NCBI GenBank assembly: GCA_013397935.1
Contig: VZRN01001305.1
Span: forward strand, 2,027,097-2,091,096
From: Dasyornis broadbenti
Taxonomy: Eukaryota > Chordata > Aves > Passeriformes > Dasyornithidae
Length of the DNA: 64,000 nt
Reading direction: 5' to 3'
Part shown: positions 23,801-35,800 of the stretch, piece after piece
Layout of the letters: every line of letters begins with the position of its first letter
Position numbering within the stretch: position 1 is the stretch's first letter
Notes under the pieces: model-generated
Databases searched by the model: none
Told to the model about the DNA's origin: nothing
The model's input: only the letters and a program-made list of their open reading frames with translations
Program-made: the position numbers and the translations under genes

Positions 23801-26800
23801 AGCTGAACAAATTTTAAACTCCTACACTGATGTGAAGGAATTTTTAATATTAGTCTGACAGATGAAAATCTGTGAATGTAGAGCACTTCTAGCAGCTAAG
23901 AAATTAAATGATCTGCTAAAAGAAGCTTTTTAATAATCAGTATATTCTTGACATAAATACAGGCATGTGGTTTGTGGTAGAACTTAGTAATTGTTATGAA
24001 GTATGTGCTGAAGCTGAATGTTTCTTCCAAAACTTGGATGGAATCTGGCATCATACTCATTTAATGAATCTTGGGTTTTTTCCCATGATTAGCTTGTAAC
24101 TTCCAATGGGAATACTGATCTTCCAGGTTCTTTCAACATCTTGTATTGGTCTTGGAATTTGTTTCCATCATTCATCTCTTGTGTAGATTATTGAATGGGG
24201 CTGTTGATGAAAATCAAATAAAGGTTTCTGCTGCTGTAATAAAAATTATCTAACCTTTGCCTCTTGGAGACTTGCCTGATGTTTGTCTCTTTCCTCTTTG
24301 TGTTTTCCCTCTGTTTAACCTGTACTGTATTATCATCTGTAACCTGGCCTACTTTTGGATATTTGGATAGCATTATTGCCTCTAAAACTTGTGCAGGACT
24401 AAAAGTAAAATTTCTGAACAGTTAGTCTTCAATGTTTAATGTGATAACAGTATATAATCTTAAATAAAATTTAAAAAACCCCCAAGTCTCAAGGTAATAA
24501 TTCTTCTTTTATACATGGTAACAAAATGAAATTTTAATGTGTTATCTGGTGAGGTATTACTTATTGTGAACATGTTGCTGTTTCTCTTTTGGGCACAAAG
24601 ATAACTTCTGGTTCCAGGCTCATGTGCCTCTAATTATATGGCAGATGAATCCCAATTTTAGTTCACCTGAGCATAGAGTATGAAGTGAGTGTAAACTTTT
24701 TGTACAGAAAGGATTTCCTGTGTATTTCATAAGAGCTATCTGCAGAGATCATGGACAAAACTCAAAAGTTTGTATGAAACCATGAGCCATTGGAAGGACA
24801 TGGTTGTTAGTTAGCATGTTTCATAGTACTGCAGGCCACTGCAGTCCCATCCTTCTTACCTCTGCCTCTGAACTGGTAGTGTTGTTCATTTGGGTCTGGG
24901 ATGATGTGAGTGAGAGGACCAGCTGGAAAACTAATTGCAGTCTTGCCTGCAGGAGGGTAAGCGATGGGACTAAGCTGCTGCAAGGGGCAGTCCTACTGCT
25001 GTTGTCTCTGCCAGCATGCTCTTATTTCTTCTCTGTGCAAGCAATTGTGTTAGCTGTGTAGCTGGCAATGTTAGAGCAAAGCCAGCTGGAAAATGCTTGT
25101 TTCTTTTTTTTTTCCAGCAAAATCTGTATCAATTTAGCCAACTGCTTTTGCTGCCCAAGCAGCTGTACAAAGCAAAGATGACAGATCTCCAGCAGTGTTT
25201 ACAGGGCTTAGCTCATGAAGACTTGCCCTAAGGTCTCTTCCTTTTTTCTTCTTCAGTTGCTCACTTCCACTGCACCTCCTTTCCTAGAAGATTCTTCCCT
25301 TACCATTGCCTATTACCCTTACTGTCATTAACTTGTTAATATGTAATATCATTTGGCTCTGGTGTTCATTTTCTAGACAGATGAAAGGAAACGGGGAGAA
25401 TACAGCACTTCTGAGTCAGTTGTTGGCAGTGTGCAAGCCTAAAAAGACCCAAGTTCCAAATAAGAACCTAGTGTGTTTTACACTCATTACAACCAGAGAC
25501 TGTACTCTTTTGTGAAAACTCCCATCTGTAGAATACAGAGATGCCATATGGATGACATAGATATGATAATTGGATTCATTTGGCATCCATGCATTAGGAA
25601 AATCTTTGCAGCCTCGGTCATCTTACACTGCTGTTAACAAAGAGACATGAACAAACATATATCTAAATATAACTAAAATGCCTTGGAAATAATTTTGCCC
25701 TCATCCCTTTGAAATTTATGGATTAGCTGCATTAAAATTTTTATTTGCTATTCATTATAATGCTCTGCTCTTCAATTATTTACAGCCTATTAAACGGTGA
25801 TAGATGTTGGGGTTTTTTTGCAGTTCTGCTTTCCAGAATGTAAGAATAAAACTTAATAGCTAATTAATGCTTTGTACCCTTGTGAATTTAGTTACATTAC
25901 TGTATTTAATGTAGCAGGGCCTCTGTTCATATTAAAGCATTACCTAGACAACCACGAGAGATGCTGGATTAAAGCCCTGCTGAATGACAATGTGAAGATT
26001 GCATTAACACTTACTTTTAAGTAATATTCAAGACATCAGAGTGCAGAAAAATCACATTATAAAATAGGATTTAACATCATGTGGGTAACAAAATCATAAG
26101 CCATGTTTTACTGATGTTGGAGAGATTTAATAAGAACTGTGAACTGAATATGGTATCGAAATCATATTGGTTTAATCATAAATCATACCCAAACAGAAGT
26201 GAAAGAACTGCCACATCTGTGTTTGCATTCTTTTTTATATAGTTGCTGATGAATGTTATGATTTCAATTGATCTACAGCTTTGTTTTCTCTGTGCTTTGT
26301 TTATAGGAGGAGTTTGGCTATAATGCAGATACGCAGAAACTTCTAGCTAAAAATGGAGAAACGCTTCTTGGGGCTATTAACTTTTTTATTGCCAGTGTGA
26401 ATACATTGGTGAATAAAACAATTGAGGATACCTTGTTGACTGTGAAGCAGTATGAAAGTGCCAGGTAGCTATCCTGTCTAGTTCTTTTCATTATGAATTA
26501 ATCCTCAGAAAGCAGACTCTGTATCAACTTAGGCCTTGTATTTGAGTGACTAAACTCTCAGATAAAAACCTCATAACACAGCTCTCATCTAATGAGCATT
26601 TCCGTTTAACTATAACTGATTGCACATATCTTCAGATGTTTTGTATACGTTCCCTTGTAGACTTAATTTTGCTTGTTAGCTGTAGGAATAATTACCACGT
26701 GCTAGATTAAGGTGGCTTTCTAAGTAGCGTGACAGTGGAAGATTAACCCTTTTATCCAGCTGCATTGCAATAGGTAAAATAATCTCTTTAATGGAAAAAC

Positions 26801-29800
26801 ATTTAGTCTTGTGCTTCTGTTGATGAACAATGCCTGCAATTCACACTTCAGTTTTTACGCAGAAGTTGCAGGCGTGGTCAGAAAGGGGAAAATAAGACAG
26901 AAATTTCTTAGTGAGTGAATAATGGCCTTCTTACCCTGGAGAAGGTTACTTTTAGATGTGGCATAGTACTCTAAAACTGGGTTCCTTTTTCCTGCCAGGG
27001 ACTTGTATTTCTTTCTGATGAGTGATTCCATTCTGACTTTCTTTCACTTACCAGAATAAAGTGCATTCCTTTCAATTTGATAAGGGATGTACTTTATGCA
27101 TAAATTTTTTGGTGATTTTTGGTTTTTCTTTTTAATTTGAAATTGCAAACTTTCAAATTGCAAATTTCAAATTTTATTTGAAATTATTTTTTATTAGAAA
27201 TTGCAGACTGCTTGAGTTGTGAAGTTCTTTCCCCCTCTTTTCTAATTGTTGTGTTCTAATGTGTATTTTTAAGCAAAATAGTAAGTTATTGGTTTGATGT
27301 TTAGGTAAACTTTCAAAGGCATGAAAAGCAGAATTAATGTGTAGATAAGGTATTGCTTTATTTCAACACATTAAAAAAAAAATAATAATAATTGGTTCAT
27401 ACATTTTCCCAGTACCCCCTTGAAAATTTATGCAAAATAGATCTGCTGCAATCATTCTTACCAGTCATTTTCAATATATGGTACTTCCCTCCTGAAACAC
27501 CTTCATTGCTTTCCCTTCCTGTTCACTAAAGAAATCAAATATTTTGCCATTTAATTAAGACAAATAACTTACAAAGGTTCTTCACTTACATGGCCAGTGC
27601 ATCATTTTGCGCTGTGAAAATAGGTCACATTTATTTCCGTGCCTCTTCTTTCCTGGCCCCAGTTGCACTTTAGCATTCATCTGTTCCCTCTTCTATCAGC
27701 TGTCTATTGGTTTAATGGTTTCCTTTTCTTTTAAATTAAGCCATAAATTACATATAAATCCTCAATGATAGTGGCAATGAGAATCAGGAAGAGCCCTGTG
27801 AATATTACTCTTTTTATCTCTGAAAAGGTTTATTTTATTTTTGAGCAGTTACATCAACTGAAAATTGTATTTTGGAACCAGCTTTTAATCCTGATTTGTT
27901 TCCAGTTTAAGAAGTGTCTGTGAGAAAGCACATTTAAAAGGCCAGAAATAGTGTGGTTTGTCCCATTAAAACTGGTGGATATGCTAGGTTCCGTTATTTG
28001 ACAGCTATTAAAAAGTCTGGAAGAGTGATGCATTGGGCAGGGCTGCACCATCTTTTGGCAGTCTGTTTTTTGCACAGGACAGACAAGTTTCTCAGAAAAC
28101 TATTTGTGGAAGAGCTATGAAACTGTCTAATTAATGCATATAGAGAAGCCTGGAGCATGCTGAAAATGCTTTAGCTCAGAGATGGTGTTAAGTGAACTGT
28201 TTTCAAACATTTGCATAAAGAGGGTGTTGTGCTCTTGGTGTTCCTCTTGATCTCACCACAAACTCTCCAGTGAACTGATTCAACAGCAGAAGAATGACCT
28301 GAAAAATATTTGCTAGCTTTTTCTGGGTTAGTAGGTTGAGATGTCCCAGGGAAAGCTCTGACTGCTGAAGCCTGTACAAAACAGAGGGCTGAGAGCATGT
28401 CGCCGAGACAGGAACAGAAAAGGGAGGGTGCTTGGTGAGGCAGTTTTATACAATGTGCTTCAGGGTGGGTGTGCTTGATGAATAGGAGGAGGGAGAAAAC
28501 AACTTGCCCAGCTTTTTTTGGTTTTTTTCTGTACTTGACTGTTTTGTTCATCTTCTGTTGTATTTGGCCTTATATGTGAGGTCAGTTTTGAGACACTGCC
28601 CTTAGATGTTTATTTTTTTTACCCCTTCTCCTCTTTCTTCTCAGGATTGAATACGATGCTTATCGAACAGACCTGGAAGAGCTGAATCTTGGCCCTCGTG
28701 ATGCAAACACTCTGCCAAAGATTGAACAATCACAACAACTGTTTCAAGTGCATAAAGAAAAATATGACAAAATGCGTAATGATGTATCTATCAAATTGAA
28801 ATTTTTGGAAGAAAATAAGGTAAGCTACTACTTCTCATGTTATGTTACTGCTTTCTAGAAATATTTTAAGTTGTTAGATCTTGAAATATGTATTCATTTA
28901 AAAGTAGAGAGAGCAAAGAAAATAAGCTGAATTTTCTGAATTCTTGCTGTATCGTGGGAGGACACACTTTTAGAGCAGGCGTTTAAAAGTCCCTAATCAA
29001 GCTGCTCCAGCTACTAATGACAAACATTATGGCAGTAAGTTTCTTGTTGATACAGGAGGTTTCAAGTTTGCAAAAGCATTACTTTTCCAGTTTAACACAT
29101 TTTTTGGTTAAATGAGTCACATAATTGCTGATTTAATATTCAGAGTAATACTTACATTTGACAACGTTTTCATGGAAGTTATGCACAAAGAAAGTGAGAG
29201 AACTATGAAGAGACTTCTTCAACATTAAGCTTTCTTTAAGAATTTGAACTGAGAAGTACTACTTTCTGTAATTAGTGCCCTTGTAGTTTCTTAATTTAAA
29301 ACAGGACTCTTGAACTATTGGTTTGAAGGGTGGGGGTTTTTTCCCCTAAGTTTTTATTTCAGCCCTACCATTTCATCCATACCCTCTTAATGATGGAATT
29401 CTTACCCTTCTTATTCTACCAGGCAAAAATAAAACTGCCATATAAAACATACTTTTAAACTGTGCTTTCTTTGATAAATAAGTCCTTTTAAATTGTCTCT
29501 AATTAGATGTGAAAGTTATGGTCTTTCAAGATCTGATTTTTGTTCATACTCATGGTAAGTGAGATGGTTATAATCATGTGTGGCTGTATTTCCCATGTCT
29601 TCAGAGAGAGGAAAATGTGATTAAAACTTACATAGGAGATAGTTGTCAGTTTGTCCAGGTCTCTCAGTAGATGAACATTTTCTTTATGGGTTAATTATTT
29701 AAAAATTTGAACACAGGTAACAACAGCCTGTCAGAGAATACATGACTGGCCCCAGATGACAGCAGTAGCAAACCATGCTCCTTGCATGAAAGGAGGAAAC

Positions 29801-32800
29801 TTTAAGGGAAAAATCATGGTGACAAGTTAACCAATTAAAATGGATTATTATTTTGTATTCTTGAATATATTATTACATATGCAGTTGCATCAGCCTCTTA
29901 GAATGAAGATGGAGGTCAGGGAAGAAACATGAACAATCAACAGATGATAAGAGGAAAAATGTGGAGAAAATAAGCAAACCTTTTGGTTTCCAAAACACTA
30001 TACGGAAACATTGCTTAAAATGTAGCTCCTGAGCACTGTTCCTTCATACAGGCATCTGCATTACAACCCCCTGGTCTGGAATCACATAGCCATCAAAAGT
30101 TGATGGATCAGATCATCACGTGACTAAAAACTGGTGTTGTCCTGACTTTATTTCTTATTCTTGCTGAAAAAATTGGAAAATAAAAGGATTGAAAAAATCC
30201 ATATTGAAATACATTTTCTTGAAGAAGCTGAAGTCTAGTCTAAATGCTGATACTGATTCTTAAATTAGAAAATGCTCCTAAGAACTGAGTTTTAAAACTA
30301 TGCTAGGTTAAAAACAGGTACACTGAAGGTGTCTTCCCCTGCTCTTTGTTTTCATCTTTTAGTAAGTTGTTTGCTACCTCTACAATGTACTTCTGTTGAA
30401 ACTGTTTGATCCTTCCAGCTCATATCTGTACAGGAATTCTGCTGTGTAAGTTCAAATTAGTTTAAAATAGCACTTACCCTCCTTCCTAATGGTTTCCATT
30501 GCCTGTAAAAAAACCCACTGATCAGTTTATGTTTATACATATAGGAAAGCTTCAGAGTAAAAGCATTTTATTTCCATCTTGTATAAAACAAGTTTCCATA
30601 ATTTTTTTTAACTAAATTAGATGGTTTAGGCAACACTGAAGAAGTTGTCTTCCTTGTGACAGTCTTGAATTAGACCAAGCATCCTGTGCAGTCATAGCCT
30701 ACAGATTGTTTCTGAAAGAGATTGTTTTTTCCTTCCTGTCTTTTAGATTAATACAGTAGGGAATCTCACATGGTTAAGCCTTTTTATCAGTGGTTGACAT
30801 TTCTCAGTTTTGACACTAGAGATGTAAAAATATTTACTAAAGGGTGTATGTCATTTAGTTCCCAAATGAGCTATAGAAAGGACATCCTTTACACTTAAAT
30901 ATTGGCTTATATACAGTTATCTGCTGAGAACTTTTCTGAGGTAAGGTTTACTTTATTTTTTTCTATTTATTGTGTAAAATGACATTTTGTCATCATGGCA
31001 ATAGTTTGGTGTGAAGGAAGTAACTCAGCCTGTAGTGTAAGAGTAGCAAGTACGATGGCTTGTGCCTGTGTGCCTTGGAGAAGAAGGGCATAAATTGATG
31101 GAGAAGCAGTGGAAAGGGGAAGCGATGTGTTGCTGTTTTCATCCGAGTCCCTGCACTGAGGCGCAGAGCAGCAGTGTATGAACCTTGCACTGCAATGGCT
31201 TTGGACAGAAAAGCTCAGTCTGGTTTGCAAATCCTTTGTTTCCTGCAACTGAGAGCGCTGGCACAGAAGCATTGCCTTTTACACTTCAGCTGCCTTTCTT
31301 AAAATAAAAAAAAAACCCAAAAAAAGACATGTAGGAAGGGAGGAGGAGCAGCAATCGTTCTGTGCTGTCCACTCTTGGTGTAGTTCAGTAAAGTACTTGT
31401 TCTCAGCATAATGTGAGCGTTCAGCTATACTTTAGAATGGCTGTAGGTGAACAGAACTTTGTTTTTTGAGCAAATACACTCAGTCTCATCTCTTTTTGAG
31501 AGTCTGTTTTAAAGAGAATAGCTACTGGAAGAATGGGAGTACTTGATATTCCAGGAGGAGCAGAGAGATCGGGAGAATTCTTGTAAGAGTTCCCTTGTAA
31601 CATTGGTTGGTAGGACTGAGATGGGTCCCAGTGTGGCTGTCTGATAACATTTCTTAATTAAGTGCAGAGATCAGATATAGAACAGAATAAACCCAGACCA
31701 ACTTTTTAGTTCAGGTTTTCCCTGTTCCTGCTGTTTATGGCAGCATAAATCCATTGGTTCATTTGGGAGCAGTTCAGCTATCAGCAGTGTGTTCCTAGTA
31801 AATGGTGCTGCAAAGAACCTCTAAAGCCAGTTTAACTGGCTGGTGGGCTCCAGTTGGTCTGTGTTGCTGCAAAGTCACCAAAGAACCCATAATCTAGATG
31901 GCCCTATCTAGCTTTTCCCTAGATGGAGAAAAGGCATCACATGGTTGTAGTGTCTTTGTGCCTGTTCTCCTGGGTTCATATGCTAATATTTCAATTAAAA
32001 GCCCTCAAAGGTTCAGAGAATTGCATTACAGGAAAGCTGGAATTGCAAGTTTCTGTCTGTAAAACCAAAATACACAAGATTTCTATTGATTTTTTACAGC
32101 ATTTGATATTGAAGTTAGACTAATTTTTCTTAATGTTGATACAAAGTTTTATTGGTGCTCTCCCCAGCTGGCAGAGTTCTGTAGAAGTTTGTAGCATTTG
32201 CTAATGACTATAAGAATAGTTGCATTCAAAATCTATAACTTACAAATAGTTAATTTTCTTTTTTAAAAAAGGATGATGGCCTGTTCTTAGCCCAAAGATT
32301 TCCGTCATTTCTGAAAAACGTTTTTGAAGGTGTTGTCCTTTTGAGAAAGGAAAAACTGTTACTCGTGGATGCACTTGAGAAATGTCAAATATCATTCTAT
32401 GGAGAGAAAGAAATTGACTGCGCTTCTGTGATTTGTACTTCAGGAGTTTGATTCTTAAATGCTTGCTTCTACAAATGAAAGCAGTCTGCAATCCAGTGGA
32501 GACCCAGATGATGAAACTGTTTAGACTAAGTACCTTCAAATTAGGATAGCTAGGAGAAAGGATTATGATGGTTGTCATGAGGTACAGACTCACAGAAAGA
32601 CTCAAAGAGGTATTGCCTTTTTGGTCATTGAGATGGTTGAAACAGCCTGAATTAGGAAGGTGTGGAGAAATGCACTTACTGTGCCACAGAAAATACAATG
32701 TTCAGAGGGAGGTGGGGAAAGAGGACAATATTTAGAAAGAACTGAAATATTAAGAGCATCCAGGTGAAAAGTCAAATCCAGCCTATAGTATCTTCCATAT

Positions 32801-35800
32801 ATGACACTTAAGTCTCCTGTGTAGGATGTGTCTGGTTGTTGCGCTTATCCACAAAGTTTTGTTTTGAGATATGTTTGCCAATTGTATTATGGAGTGCTTA
32901 CTCTTTTTATAATTAGGACCAAATAGGTATATGTAGTTAATTAACAAGGAACAAAAATGTTAACTGTTGTTCAGCTGTAAAGCACAATGGCTTTTTGGGA
33001 GGCACTTTAGTTGTACATTGGAACCTGTACTTAATCTGTATTTTAGCAGCATACCATTAGCATTCTTTGATTCAAAGGCAAATCTTCAAACAGTCCTTTC
33101 CTGGAATCGGTGCTACAGCTTGGTGATCAAGAGTTGGCCTTTAGTGCTGTAATCTGACAGTCGTTTCACGGCTTTGTTGCAAAAAAAAATGTGATCCCTT
33201 CATCTCCCCCCTTCCCCCCACTGCCTTCTCTCTAGCGTTCGTAATACTGTTTTTGCAGCTGTGTAGAGAATCAGACTGGGGAACTGATCCAGGTTAAAGC
33301 AGATACGTTGTTGTCTGCTTAATTTTAATCTAGATCTGTTCCCTGATCCAACTGACTGCATATCTGCATAAAAGTTTTGCCAACAGAGGGCTAAGGTGAA
33401 ATAATAGTGTGGAAGTTGGAATCAGTGACTGGATGTGGGAGTGGGTAAGATACTTTCCCATTCCCCAAGCTGGAGTGAGATTCTTTAATGGGAAAAGTGG
33501 GTTAATTTGAACTTGGTTTTAAGTGAATACTTGCTGTCCAGTTCTTAGCTGTGATTGCAGGTGGTTTTGCCGTGGACATCAGGTGTTTTGAGGTGTTACA
33601 GCTTTTTTCTCTTTGCTGGCTGCTGCTTCATCATAGAGCTTTGTACAGTGTCAGACAGTTTTAAGTGGTCTTTTTCTAGAAGAACTGTAAGATAAAAGTT
33701 ACTTGAATGAAGCTATGGAAAAGAAGATCCCACCATCATTTTTGGGATTCACTTAGCAATCAGCTGCTGAAGGAGGAGGGCAGAAGTTGTAACATCTTGA
33801 ACCTCTGCAACCAGTTTGATAACAATCACAAAATTTATGGAACAATGATCATGGGGATAGAACCTCATACAATGAGGTAGCTCTGGTAGTTCAAAACATC
33901 CCTCCAAAACAAAACATATTTTTTCAGTCCAAATCATATGCCTCTATACTGTCAATTCCTGCCTCTTTGTCTCTGTGTGTGCATATGTGTGTGTGTGCAC
34001 ATGCACGTACTTGAGCCTGACTGAATTTTTTAAATTATCAGAAGATTTTGAGGCAGTTCCACAGAAGGTTTGTGTTAAAAGCTACCCTAAAGAAGTACCA
34101 AATTTAATCTCAGACTGATGAACTTGGGCTGGGAGGGGAGGTTCGTTACCCCTGCTTTATTTGAGTTCCTATAAACTGTATGAGTAAAACTCTTGTAGCA
34201 TTTTAATAATATGCTATAACAGTGAGTGTACTTCTCTGTAGAATTCCTAGCTTAGATTGCATGAAGTCTTGCATGTCATTCATGAAAGAATCTGCTCAAG
34301 AAAGCACTGTATTTTCTATCTGAACTTTTAAAAGCAAACCCTTTATGTTGTTATGACATTTTCCACTTGTAAAATGTAATATTTTGGGATTGAACATTTT
34401 TATAGATGAAAAATCCATGTGTTTATATGCTTGTCTGCCCACACAAACTGAAGAAGAGGCCATCTTTTATGACTCAAAAAAGCTGAACTATGTTTGAACA
34501 AGTGTAGTTAGCTAAATCCTTTATCTCCTAGATGTTAAAATATCTGTATGTGATAAATTCTGTAAATTCTGTTGTAAAGGAAAAAAATCTCTTAAGGTAT
34601 GATGGGGAATTCCTTTCTAACCATTCACACCTCTCATGTATTTTCTTGAAGAGCCTTTTGGCAGAATAACCTGTCATTTTACACTGTTAATGAGGAAAAA
34701 AGCCTATTCTTTGGCATGTATTTGCTTAAGTCAGCCTGCATTATTAGGGGAAACATAGGGAGAAAACATAGGGATACCAATTTTCAAATTGTCAGAGCAA
34801 CTTAAATGAAAATTTAAGTTTTCCAGCAAAGAAGAGGTTGTCACTTAATTTTTGAAATAAGTCTGCTATGCAGTTTAAAAAATATAAAAAGATAATCAGA
34901 AATTTTAACTTTGTGCTATAATTTTTATTTATTCCTGTATGGATACACACCCACATGCTTAGCCCTTTTTTCTCAAGGTATTTTTTAAAATATATTTATT
35001 ACATGTCTGAGTAAATGTTGCACTTTTCAGGTGTCATAGCATGTCAGATATAATGGTGGTGGTTTTTAATTTGAGATGTTTTGTTAAATGAAAACCATAA
35101 GGTGTTTCTGTATTGAGTTGCATTCAGTTCAGAGAAATCCAGTAGTCAACTAACCTGTTGAAATAGTCATGGCCCACAGGTAGGCATAGGCCAAATTTGG
35201 CCCAAGAACAGTTTTGATTCCCAGCATGACAGAAGTAGACTGTCCCTTGTGGATTGTGCTGAGTGATGAGGCAGTGATCCAAAATTTGAGCAGAGAAAGC
35301 TTAATCTGTTACCTCCCACTTCTTCCCTTGGGGCTCAGTCAGCCATCTTGTTCCTCTGTTCCCTTCTGCGTGAGCTACCGGATGCTGGGCTCCACACTGT
35401 AGGCTGGAAACAGGTACAGGGCCACCACTGTGGGGATTTGGGCTCTGACACAAAAGTAATGTGGTGCTGGGCTGAGAGTACACTCAGGAACAAAAAGGAC
35501 AGGTTTTGGCTGCAGGAGAAACTGGACAGATGCCTTTTCAGCATATTGCTGTCCATTCACAACTTCAGGTTTCCTGGTGTGCTAGGATGGAAAGGTAACA
35601 TTTGCTTAACTTTGACTTCATCACTCAGGCTGTAGCTTGTTATCATAGGCTAGGCTGGAAGAGAAAAACAGTGGTGCCCTCCAGCTCCCCTTGTGCTCTT
35701 CTCCCCAGGTTTTGGTTGCTGCTGTGAGGTGTGTTTCATGACTACTTTGCAGAAATGTTAGAGTCAAGATATTGACAAAGTTCCTGTAAATAATCCTGTG

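Noticed and set aside
32240..32698. Minus-strand open frame of 152 codons in ARFIP1 intron 7
   Set aside because: No domain was recognised, there is no neighbouring promoter or splice support, and the composition is that of random AT-rich DNA. It might be an old retrocopy, but nothing shows it.
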